Below are positions 16,163 through 23,468 of a stretch of 64,000 nt of DNA, piece after piece. A program made the translations under genes and the position numbers. Each line of letters starts with the position of its first letter. The first letter of the stretch is position 1. Source of the stretch: Streptomyces canus (lineage in GTDB: Bacteria > Actinomycetota > Actinomycetes > Streptomycetales > Streptomycetaceae). The notes beneath the pieces are model-generated. The model saw only the letters and a program-made list of their open reading frames with translations. It was not told where the DNA came from and ran no database searches. Location of the stretch: positions 124,001 to 188,000 of the forward strand of contig NZ_KQ948660.1 in assembly GCF_001514145.1 (NCBI RefSeq), given 5' to 3'.

Positions 16163-18044
16163 TCAGAAGGAAACAACTCGCCCGTTCGGGCCGATGATCC
16201 CACCCTTGCCGCCGCCAGGGTCCGAGTATTTCACGCCCCACTTACCGTCATCGAACGGCATCCTCTTTGCGTTGTAGCCCTTCTTTCCACCCGGCTCGGC
16301 GAGTTCCTTCGCCCAGTCGTCGGAATCCTACAAGTACTTCTCGGGCATGATATTCAATGGCTCGCCATGCTTTTTCCAGTGGTACTCGAAACTATCTGCT
16401 GGATTTTCGAACGTGCCCTCATGCCAGACGTCGTCAACCCCGCCAGGGCACCCTTCCGAATTGTGCACCAATACCGGCGTCTCGCCCGCCAGTACATAAT
16501 ACGCGTGCAGGTCATCCGCCTTCTTCTCGCCCTTCTTGACCAGCTTCTTCATCAGCGTCTTGGCAAGGCCGCCAATACCGGTGAGCCAGCCCGCCACCTC
16601 GGCCGCGTCGTCGCCGGAGTCGTACGCCTGGGAGTCCTTGTCGACGCCCTTGCCCTCGACGAACTCGTCGAACATGTCGGTGGGTGCGCCGCGGTCCTGG
16701 AACCAGCAGCTCGGGGTGAGTTCGGCCATGGCCTCCCAACCCGACAGCAGGTTGTGGCCCGAGCCCGCCAGGAAGTCCTTGAAGGACCCCTCGGCTCTCG
16801 GGTCGGCGGCCATCCAGCTCAGCCCGGCCGTCGTCCGCACCGCGACGCTCTGGCCGCCGTGGGTGTAGTAGCGGGTGGCCGCGACCTTGCCGCCGGCCTT
16901 GTCGAGGCGCAGCTCGGTTTCGCCCAGGTAGAGCGTTGTGCCGGCGGCGTCCCTGCGGATGAGCCGGTTGCCGTCGGCGTCGTTCAGGAACTCCGTGGTC
17001 GTCCTGTCGGCCTCGGTGACCTTTCCAGGCTGCCTTCGACGGAGAAGTCGAGGTCCTGGGTCTTGCCGCCGATGGTGCGGGTGTCGGTGTTGCCCGAGGC
17101 GTCGTAGCGGTATTCGGCGCGGGCACCGACCGTGCCGTCCGCCTTCTTGGTCTCGGTGGAGGCAAGGGCGTGCGGGCGGGGCTGGTCGGCCGTCTTGTAG
17201 ACGTACGACGTGGTGGCGCCGGTGAGGTGGTCGGTCGCCGTCTTGCGGTTGCCCGCGCTGTCCTAGGCGAACGACTGCCAGTACTTGCCCGGCCCGCCCA
17301 CATTCGCCTGGGCGGGCGCGGTGGCGCAGTCGGCCGTGGTCGACCATTGCGGACTTCAGACGGCGGTGACCGTCGTAGGTGAAGCACTGCCGGTCGGTGG
17401 GGCTGGTGGCCTTGTCCTCGATCTCGACGGGGTTGCCGGCCGGGTCGTAGCGGTAGCACACGTCCGCGTCGGTGCCGGTGTGGGTCTCGGACACCACGCT
17501 CTGGCGAGCCAGGCGCTTGGTGCCGGTCTCGTAACTGCGGTTGATCTCCGTCCAGTCGGCGGACGACGAGACGCCCAGCGTGGTGCGGATCTGTTCACCG
17601 GCGGGCAGGTAGTCGGTGTTCTGGACGATGCCCGTCAGGCCCTCCAGGGTGTCCGGCATCCGCTGCTCGGTGTAGCCGTACTTGAGGACCTCCTGGCCGA
17701 GACCGCCCATCGCGGGGATGGTCCGCTTCTGCAGGGTGCCGTCCAGGTTGTAGGCGTTGGTGATGGTCCACACGCCGTTGGCGCCGGCCAGCTCCCCTTC
17801 GGGCTTGCTGATCGTGTACTGCTCGTTCAGGACCCGGTAGAGCTTGTCGTACTTGGCGTTGGTCAGGGCATAGGCGTTGCCCGCCTTTCCGCCGACATAG
17901 CGGATGGCGGAGGTGAGCCGGCCCTTGGCGATCGTGTCGTAGGACCAGCGTGCGAGGTACTTGGAGTCCTCGGGTGCGGGAGCCACATTCACGACGGGTA
18001 CGCGGCCGTCGAGCTTGCCCGTCGTGCGGCCGAGCAGGTCGTAC
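16163..18044 (-). pseudogene. RHS/YD-repeat polymorphic toxin, 3' portion, decayed
   Basis: Leftward RHS repeats ('Tyr-Asp-Leu-Leu-Gly-Arg-Thr', 'Tyr-Asp-Pro-Ala-Gly-Asn-Pro', 'Tyr-Asp-Ala-Ser-Gly-Asn-Thr') run through several frames. Damage seen: a TAG in a repeat near 17263, frameshifts near 17340 and 17030, and loss of the whole RHS-core hallmark between 'Trp-Met-Ala-Ala-Asp' and 'Ser-Phe-Lys-Asp-Phe'. After it comes the HINT-type end 'Tyr-Tyr-Val-Leu-Ala-Gly-Glu-Thr-Pro-Val-Leu-Val-His-Asn'. A toxin tail follows with 'Phe-Glu-Tyr-His-Trp-Lys-Lys-His-Gly', a TAG at 16328-16330, and an in-frame continuation ending 'Arg-Val-Val-Ser-Phe' at 16163. The IS element at 18045 cuts it from its upstream part. 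Confidence 0.85.
18042..18044. repeat. Left target-site duplication (TAC)
   Basis: TAC at 18042-18044 is repeated at 19698-19700, directly outside the outer inverted repeats. Removing everything between, plus one TAC, rejoins the RHS frame as Lys-Thr-Ile-Gly-Phe-Thr-Tyr-Asp-Leu-Leu-Gly-Arg. Confidence 0.85.
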
Positions 18045-18942
18045 GAGCTCGTAACACGATCTTGTTGAAGTGCTCTGGTCGGGCGTGACCGATGTGACGA
18101 TTCGGCCGTTCGGGAGGGTGTGAGTACTCGGCCGTGGATCGTGGATGACGACTTGTGGGCGTTGATCGAGCCACTGCTGCCGCCCTGGCCGGAGCGGGCG
18201 CCGGGGCCGCGGCCGGTGGCGGACCGGCTGTGTATGCAGGGCATCCTGTACGTCCTCTGCAACGACATAGCCTGGCAACTGCTGCCGCTGGAGCTGGGGT
18301 TCGGCTCCGGGCAGACCTGCTGGAGGCGCCTGGAACGGTGGCAGCAGGCCGGTGTCTTCGACCAGCTGCACCGCTTCCTGCTCGCCGGGCTGAACGCGGC
18401 CGGCGAACTCGACTGGTCGCGCGCGTGCGTGGACGGCTCCCACATCCGCGCGAAAAAGGGGGAGCCGACACCGGTCCGTCGCCTGTCGACCGGCGGAAGA
18501 CTGGCAGCAAGCACCACCTCATCTGCGACGGACGCGGTACCCCGTTCAAGGTCATCACCACCGCGGCGAACGTCAATGACGTCACCCAGACCCTTGCCCT
18601 CATCGACGGCATCCCGCCCGTGGCCGGACGGCCCGGCCGCCCGCGCCGCCGCCCCGACTCACTTCTCGGTGACAAGGGCTACGACTCCAACCCCAACCGG
18701 CGTGAGCTGCGCAAGCGGCGGATCCTGCCAGTCATCTCCCGCAAGGGCGCCCCCAACATCAAGGGCCTGGGCAAACTCCGCTACGTGGTGGAGCAGACCT
18801 TCGCACTCCTCCACCAGTTCAAGTGCCTCGCCGTCCGCTGGGAACGCCGCACCGAACTCCACGACGCCTTCGTCTCCCTCGCATGCAGCCTCATCTGCTG
18901 GAGACGCCTCAAGAAGCACAGTCATGACCGTGCTACGAGCTC
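18045..18942 (+). mobile_element. IS5-family insertion sequence, complete copy (898 bp)
   Basis: The left inverted repeat is GAGCTCGTAACACGATC (18045-18061), and the right end 18926-18942 is complementary to it at 15 of 17 positions. It carries one transposase in two overlapping frames. The length and organisation fit the IS427-like branch of the IS5 family. The transposase stop codon TAG (18944-18946) lies just outside the right end. Confidence 0.85.
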
Positions 18943-18946
18943 ATAG
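18120..18946 (+). CDS. IS5-family transposase (OrfA/OrfB, needs -1 frameshift)
   Basis: Frame 0 starts at GTG 18120 and gives the N-terminal domain 'Trp-Ile-Val-Asp-Asp-Asp-Leu-Trp-Ala-Leu-Ile-Glu-Pro-Leu-Leu-Pro' up to 'Val-Asp-Gly-Ser-His-Ile-Arg-Ala-Lys-Lys-Gly', the first catalytic Asp. The remaining DDE domain ('Leu-Gly-Asp-Lys-Gly-Tyr-Asp-Ser', then 'Val-Val-Glu-Gln-Thr-Phe') is in the -1 frame. The heptamer A-AAG-GGG at 18455-18461 lies exactly at the junction and can support programmed -1 slippage, giving a joined protein of about 275 residues with all catalytic residues. A plain inactivating mutation is the alternative. Confidence 0.85.
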
Positions 18947-19087
18947 CGCCCTGTGTCCACGATTCCGGGGGCGGGGCGACCCGGCCGTCAAGGTGCTCGA
19001 TATGCCGTGCCGAACGAGGAGGATTGAGCCCGGTGCGGTGCACCACATCAACCCAAGCTGAAAAGCCGCAGCCGGACCGCCCCGCGG

Positions 19088-19486
19088 TCAGGGCTGGTCA
19101 TACCAGGCAAACGCTGCGATCCGCCAGCCCTCGGAGGTCCGGACGAACTGGATGGTCTTGGTCCCGTCTCCCTCGAACGGCTCACCATCCAAGATCCCGG
19201 ACTTGCGGTACTCGCCGAACCGCGACGCGATATCGCCCGCGATCTCTGTCCGTTCAGAGGTCTCCCACTCGGAGAACTCGACCAGCCGACCGTCGGTCAG
19301 CAGCCGCTGGCGAGGCTCGATGAACTCGTCCACGGTGTAGACCGTGAACTCCGGGCCGGTCTTGACGATCACGCCACCCGGAAGAACCAGCCGGCGGATC
19401 CGGGCCACGTCAGCAGCCTTGCCGCCCCGGTTGTCAAAGGCCTCGAAGAACTCGGCGGTCACCACGTCTATCTCGATCTTGGACAT
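19088..19486 (-). CDS. NTF2/SnoaL-like (DUF4440-type) protein
   Basis: 132 residues from ATG 19486. The cone-fold pattern of NTF2-like proteins is visible: an N-terminal helix ending 'Glu-Phe-Phe-Glu-Ala-Phe-Asp-Asn-Arg-Gly-Gly', strands with 'Val-Tyr-Thr-Val-Asp-Glu-Phe-Ile-Glu-Pro-Arg', and a C-terminal 'Gly-Trp-Arg-Ile-Ala-Ala-Phe-Ala-Trp-Tyr'. Family members are small hydrolases, isomerases or ligand binders; no activity can be predicted. It is the cargo gene of the composite element and is opposite in direction to the transposase. The longer in-frame reading to 19666 overlaps IS sequence and is rejected. Confidence 0.75.
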   Translation of the reverse strand: MSKIEIDVVTAEFFEAFDNRGGKAADVARIRRLVLPGGVIVKTGPEFTVYTVDEFIEPRQRLLTDGRLVEFSEWETSERTEIAGDIASRFGEYRKSGILDGEPFEGDGTKTIQFVRTSEGWRIAAFAWYDQP

Positions 19487-19540
19487 GGCGCGACAGTAAC
19501 AGCGAAGGGGTGCCGGACATCGTCGGTCTCGACAGGCTGC

Positions 19541-19697
19541 GGAATGTCGTCGAGGCAGACCGTCGCGCGCCAGTTCAAGCGCCTCGCAGTCCGCTGGCAG
19601 ACGGCTCGACCTCCACAACGCCATAGTCGCCCTGACCTGCGGACTGATCTGCTGGAGACGACTCAACAGCCCTTCACCATGATCGTGTTACGAGCTC
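19541..19697 (+). mobile_element. 3' remnant of a second IS5-family element
   Basis: About 157 bp aligned to the last part of the complete IS: 'Phe-Lys-Arg-Leu-Ala-Val-Arg-Trp' and 'Leu-Thr-Cys-Gly-Leu-Ile-Cys-Trp-Arg-Arg-Leu' can be read, with a frameshift. It is clearly diverged from the neighbouring full copy but ends in an inverted repeat identical to that copy's left end. Only the right end remains. Confidence 0.8.
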
Positions 19698-19960
19698 TAC
19701 GTGAAGCCGATCGTCTTCGGGCGGGCGTCCGTCGCTGCCACGACCTGGTCCAGCTCGTTGCACTCGGAGGACGCGGCACCCGAGTCGGGGTCGACGACGT
19801 CCGTCTCACGGCCGAGGAAGTCGTAGCCGTTCGACCAGGTGTTGCCCTCGTCGTCCTTGACCGTGGCGAGCTGGTCGGCATGGTCATAGCCGTAAGTGAG
19901 GCGACTAAAGCGCTGCCGGGCCTTGTTCCCGTCGTACTCCAGCTTCAACAGCGTGTAGTC
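19698..19960 (-). pseudogene. RHS/YD-repeat toxin, 5' fragment
   Basis: Leftward frame with 'Leu-Thr-Tyr-Gly-Tyr-Asp-His-Ala-Asp-Gln-Leu-Ala' and 'Asn-Gly-Tyr-Asp-Phe-Leu-Gly-Arg-Glu-Thr', ending 'Lys-Thr-Ile-Gly-Phe-Thr' at the transposon. It joins in frame to the fragment on the other side of the insertion. Upstream of about 19960 RHS similarity stops, so the several kilobases that normally encode the secretion and repeat regions are missing. Confidence 0.8.
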
Positions 19961-20197
19961 GATGTGGTGACACGCACCGGGCGTAAGGGTCCGAGCACGC
20001 TGCGATGAGACCAAAAGTCTGAGTTAACGGGGGTAACACCGCAGGTCAGAGAAGTAAGCGCATACCGACCGATCAGTTTGTCGAAAGGGGTGTACAACTC
20101 CGAACCGCCGAGTAACGTGCGGGGCTCCGCTCCCCTGTCCACCCCCCAACTCCCTGCGGTCCGCCGCGCCGGACCCGAGCCTCGCAAGGAGCACCGG

Positions 20198-20605
20198 GTG
20201 TCTTACGACCCGTCACAGCCGTATCCCACCTACCCCTGGCAGCCACCCCCCGCGCCGCCCGAACCGGCCACCCGGCACTCGCGCCACCGCGCCCCGCTCG
20301 GCCACCACAGCGACCTGCGGATCCTGCGCAGCGCCTACCGGTGGCAGCGGCGCACCGCCACGCTGACCGCGCTCGGGTACTTCACGCTCTTCCTGGTGCT
20401 GTCCGCGTACGCGCCGTCCTTCATGGCGAGCAGCGTCACCGACGGACTGCCCATCGGCCTGCTCCTCGCCCTGCTCCAACTGCCCGTCACCTGGCTGGCG
20501 ATCGCCGTGTACGAGCACACCGCGCGCCGCTACGTCGACCCGCTCGCGGACCGCATCCGCAAGCAGTCCGAGGTGGACGCCAGGCGAGAGGTGGGCGGCC
20601 GATGA
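20198..20605 (+). CDS. DUF485 membrane protein (YjcH-like partner of the symporter)
   Basis: 135 residues from GTG 20198, with AAGGAG 7 nt upstream; the earlier in-frame ATG at 20078 has no ribosome site. A Pro-rich cytoplasmic N-terminus precedes 'Leu-Arg-Ser-Ala-Tyr-Arg-Trp-Gln-Arg-Arg' and two transmembrane helices, the DUF485 layout. Such genes almost always precede acetate/pyruvate-type solute:sodium symporters, and here the stop overlaps the symporter start (ATGA). Role: probably a small subunit or stability factor of the transporter. Confidence 0.88.
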   Translation: MSYDPSQPYPTYPWQPPPAPPEPATRHSRHRAPLGHHSDLRILRSAYRWQRRTATLTALGYFTLFLVLSAYAPSFMASSVTDGLPIGLLLALLQLPVTWLAIAVYEHTARRYVDPLADRIRKQSEVDARREVGGR

Positions 20606-22209
20606 CCGGCTTCAGCGACTCCGCACAGGCGATGAGCCTGGTGGCGTTCTCCGCCGTCGCCACCATCACCCTCCTGCTGTGCGTGATGACCGGCCCGGAC
20701 CGCGACGACCTCGACGAGTTCTACACCGGCTACAGCTCCCTGTCCGCCATGCGCAACGGCCTCGCCATCGCGGGCGACTACATCTCCGCCGCGACCGTCC
20801 TCGGCACCGGCGGGGTCATCGCGCTCTACGGCTACGACGGCATCGTCCTCGCGCTGAGCACGGTCCTGTCGCTGATGCTGCTGATGTTCCTGCTGGCCGA
20901 ACCCCTGCGCAACGCGGGCCGGTTCACCATGGGCGACGCGCTCGCGCGCCGGATGCCGGGCCGTGCGGTACGCATCGCCGCATGCCTGGTCACCCTCGCC
21001 GCGCTGATGCCGCTGATGCTGGTACAGCTCGCCGGCACCGGCCAACTCCTGGCGTTCATCCTCGGATTCTCCGGCGACTCCCTGAAGACGGGCTTCATCA
21101 TCGGCCTGGGCATCCTGATGATCAGCTACGCGGCCATCGGCGGCATGAAGGGCACCGCCCTCATCCAGATCCTGAAGATCGTCATGCTCCTCGGATCCGG
21201 CGCGGTGGTCGCCGTACTGGTCATGAACCGCTTCGACTGGAACCCCGCGGCGCTGTTCGACACGGCGGCCCGGCAGAGCGGGGTGGGGCCGGACTACCTG
21301 CGCTCCGGCCTGGAGTTCGCGGGCGGGCCGTACCCGCGCATCGACATGATCACCTCGCAGCTCGCGGTCGTCATCGGCGGGGCGTGTCTGCCGCACGTCA
21401 CCATGCGCATGTACACCGCGTCCAGCGCACGTCAGGTGCGCCGTTCGATGTCCTGGGCGGTGTCGTCGGTGGCCGTGTTCGTCCTGGTCATCACGGTCGT
21501 CGGGGTCGGGGCGACGGCGATGATCGGACGGACCGTGATCGCGGAGGCGGATCCGCAGGGCAACACGGCGTATCTGCTGGGCTCCCGGGCGGTGTTCGGG
21601 CCCGAGGTGTCGACCGGAGAGACGTTTCTCTTCACCACCGTCACCACGGCGCTCTTCCTCACCCTTCTCGCCTCCGTCGCCGGCATGATCCTCGCCTGCG
21701 CCAACTCCCTTGCGCATGACGTGTTCGCGGCGCGGGCACGGTCGATGCCGGCGCACCGCGAGATTCTGCTGGCCCGGCTGTCCGCGCTGGCGGTCGGCGT
21801 CCCCACGATCTTCCTCGCGACGCTGATCCAGCACCGCAGTCTGCAGCCGCTGGTGATCCTGTCCTTCTGCGTCGGCGCGTCCGCGCTGGCGCCGGCGCTC
21901 GTGTACAGCCTGTTCTGGCGGCGTTACACGCGGACGGGGCTGCTGTGCACGCTGATCGGCGGCACGCTGACGGTGCTCTTGCTGATGCCGGGCACGAATC
22001 TCGTGTCGGGGTCGCCTGTGTCCGCGTTCCCCGAAGCCGACTTCAACTGGCTGCCGTTCACGACGACGGGGCTGGTGTCCATTCCTGCGGGCTTCTTGTT
22101 CGGATGGCTGGGGACGGTGATTTCCGGGCGGCGGAAGGCGGAGGAGCAGCGGCGGCAGTACGAGGCGGTGGAGGGGTGGATCTTGGCGGGGGCCGTGCGG
22201 AGGGGGTGA
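20602..22209 (+). CDS. Sodium:solute symporter, ActP-like (acetate/monocarboxylate)
   Basis: 535 residues from ATG 20602, coupled to the DUF485 gene by a 4-bp overlap. About 13 hydrophobic helices. Hallmarks are 'Asp-Glu-Phe-Tyr-Thr-Gly-Tyr-Ser-Ser-Leu-Ser-Ala-Met-Arg-Asn-Gly-Leu-Ala-Ile-Ala-Gly-Asp' and 'Ser-Ala-Ala-Thr-Val-Leu-Gly', as in the cation-acetate symporter branch of the SSS family. 'Leu-Pro-His-Val-Thr-Met-Arg' in the middle is also conserved there. Likely imports acetate or a related small carboxylate with Na+. Confidence 0.9.
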   Translation: MTGFSDSAQAMSLVAFSAVATITLLLCVMTGPDRDDLDEFYTGYSSLSAMRNGLAIAGDYISAATVLGTGGVIALYGYDGIVLALSTVLSLMLLMFLLAEPLRNAGRFTMGDALARRMPGRAVRIAACLVTLAALMPLMLVQLAGTGQLLAFILGFSGDSLKTGFIIGLGILMISYAAIGGMKGTALIQILKIVMLLGSGAVVAVLVMNRFDWNPAALFDTAARQSGVGPDYLRSGLEFAGGPYPRIDMITSQLAVVIGGACLPHVTMRMYTASSARQVRRSMSWAVSSVAVFVLVITVVGVGATAMIGRTVIAEADPQGNTAYLLGSRAVFGPEVSTGETFLFTTVTTALFLTLLASVAGMILACANSLAHDVFAARARSMPAHREILLARLSALAVGVPTIFLATLIQHRSLQPLVILSFCVGASALAPALVYSLFWRRYTRTGLLCTLIGGTLTVLLLMPGTNLVSGSPVSAFPEADFNWLPFTTTGLVSIPAGFLFGWLGTVISGRRKAEEQRRQYEAVEGWILAGAVRRG

Positions 22210-22212
22210 GCC

Positions 22213-22300
22213 CGGGGTCGTCTGTCGGGTGCGGGTCGGTGGGAGCTGGTCGCGCCCGCGCGGCGGTAGCCGCAGATCGATACAGCCCCGCGTCCCTGAG
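22213..22300. repeat. Streptomyces-type intergenic repeat, copy 1
   Basis: The segment downstream of the symporter stop contains GTCGGGTGCGGGTCGGTGGG followed by AGCTGGTCGCGC and a CCGCGCGGCGGTAGCCGCAG stretch. Closely related text recurs at 51366-51430. From memory, this family of GC-rich sequences is scattered after stop codons in many Streptomyces genomes. Confidence 0.55.
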
Positions 22301-22357
22301 TGGGTGCAGGCAGCCGGCGCCAGGCCTGCGCCCCTGCCTGCCCGGCCGCCCCGGCTG

Positions 22358-23245
22358 TCACTCCGTCGCTGCTGTGCCCGTGAGCGCCGTCAGGCTGCTG
22401 CGTACGTGGTCCATCTGTGCCTGTACCTCGTCCCGGCGCTCCTCGTGCTCCCGCAGCACCCGCTCCGTCTCCACGGCGATCCGCTCCTCCTGGGCCCGGG
22501 CCTCCGCGAGGATCTCCGCCGCACGCGCGCGTGCGTCCTCCTCTCGGCGTCCCACCGAGGCCTCCGCCTCCGCGAACTCCCGCTCCGCGTCCGACAGAGC
22601 CGCCTCCGCCCGCGCCAACCGTTCGGCGCCCCGCGCGTCCGCCTCGGCCGCCCGTTCCTCCTCGGCCCGCTCCACCTCGGCCCATCGCTCCGCATGCTCA
22701 TTGGTCTGCTCGGCGAGCATCCCGATGGTGCGCCGTCGTACGTCGCGCAACGCGGCGAGCGCCTCCCCGCGCCCCGCTTTCACCTCACGCCGGGCGGCGA
22801 CACGGATCTCGTCGGCCTCGGCGCGCGCGGCGAGCAGCCGCTGACGGGCGCGTTCGTCGGCCTCGGAGAGCACGGTGTCGGCGTGCGCCTGCGCGGCATC
22901 CCGTACGCCGTCGGCGTGCGCCTGAGCCTCGTCCGCGAGGCGCTGCGCCTTCTGCCGCGCCCTCTCCCGGACGTCCGCGGCCTCCTCCTGCCCCAGTTCG
23001 AAGAGCCGCCGCGCACCCTCGCCGAGCGCCTCGTACGCCTGCGGGGCCAGGCCCGCCACGACCTCCCGCAGGCACACCAGCTCCTCCTCCATCTCCCGGG
23101 CGAGCACGGTGAGCCGAGCGGCCCGTTCCCAGGCGGCGTCACGGTCCTGGGACAGGGCGGCGGCATACGCGTCGACCTGTTCGGGACGGTAGCCGCGCCC
23201 TCGTACGGCCACGAACCCCTGCGGCGACACCCATGCGCTGCTCAT
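22358..23245 (-). CDS. Long coiled-coil protein ('cellulose-binding' annotated; DivIVA/FilP-like)
   Basis: 295 residues. After a short N-terminus with 'Gly-Tyr-Arg-Pro-Glu-Gln-Val-Asp-Ala-Tyr', a motif reminiscent of the DivIVA N-terminal domain, almost the whole protein is Ala/Glu/Arg-rich heptad-like helix. Streptomyces proteins of this kind are often annotated as cellulose-binding; related FilP and Scy are cytoskeletal coiled coils at the hyphal tip. A cytoskeletal or scaffolding role is inference. It lies immediately downstream of the toxin/immunity genes on the same strand, with its own intergenic region. Confidence 0.7.
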   Translation of the reverse strand: MSSAWVSPQGFVAVRGRGYRPEQVDAYAAALSQDRDAAWERAARLTVLAREMEEELVCLREVVAGLAPQAYEALGEGARRLFELGQEEAADVRERARQKAQRLADEAQAHADGVRDAAQAHADTVLSEADERARQRLLAARAEADEIRVAARREVKAGRGEALAALRDVRRRTIGMLAEQTNEHAERWAEVERAEEERAAEADARGAERLARAEAALSDAEREFAEAEASVGRREEDARARAAEILAEARAQEERIAVETERVLREHEERRDEVQAQMDHVRSSLTALTGTAATE

Positions 23246-23281
23246 CCTGGAACCCCTCTCCGCCGAAACAACACGAACGGA

Positions 23282-23301
23282 CGCGAAATGATGATTTCGC
23301 G
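23282..23301. promoter_or_regulatory. Palindrome upstream of the coiled-coil gene
   Basis: CGCGAAAT and ATTTCGCG flank a GATG spacer, 37 bp before the start codon. It is A/T-rich for this genome and well placed for an operator or a 5' leader hairpin. Confidence 0.35.
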
Positions 23302-23402
23302 CACATCTTGATGTATCGGACAGAAATGTTCATAACGCGACACTCCGCGTACAGGTCCCGGTAGGTCTTGGTCACGACGGTCGTCGATCGCGCACATGCG
23401 AA

Positions 23403-23437
23403 AGGGCCGAGCCCGGTCACACGACCGGCCCGGCCCT
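23403..23437 (-). terminator. Hairpin downstream of the SUKH-4/deaminase gene
   Basis: AGGGCCG...CCGGTC (23403-23418) pairs with GACCGG...CGGCCCT (23423-23437), with one small internal mismatch and a 4-nt loop. It lies 32 bp beyond the stop codon. Confidence 0.65.
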
Positions 23438-23468
23438 CCACGCACACGTGCGGATCAGCGGCGGGGCG

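Larger units (their letters stand above)
18045..19697 (+). mobile_element. Composite-transposon-like unit bounded by IS5-family ends
   Basis: The outer ends are perfect 17-bp inverted repeats: GAGCTCGTAACACGATC at 18045-18061 and its complement at 19681-19697, flanked by the TAC duplication. Inside are a full IS (18045-18942), an NTF2-like gene read leftward (19088-19486), and the 3' end of a second, diverged IS in the same orientation. The unit inserted into the RHS gene as one piece, judged from the duplication and the restored reading frame. Confidence 0.75.

Noticed and set aside
19487..19666. Extension of the NTF2-like gene by 60 residues
   Set aside because: The added region is antisense to the IS remnant and Arg/Cys-rich; ATG 19486 gives the normal domain size.
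20530..21834. Leftward 434-codon frame opposite the acetate-type symporter
   Set aside because: It is an antisense shadow rich in Arg, Asp and Gly, overlapping a gene with clear membrane helices and family motifs.
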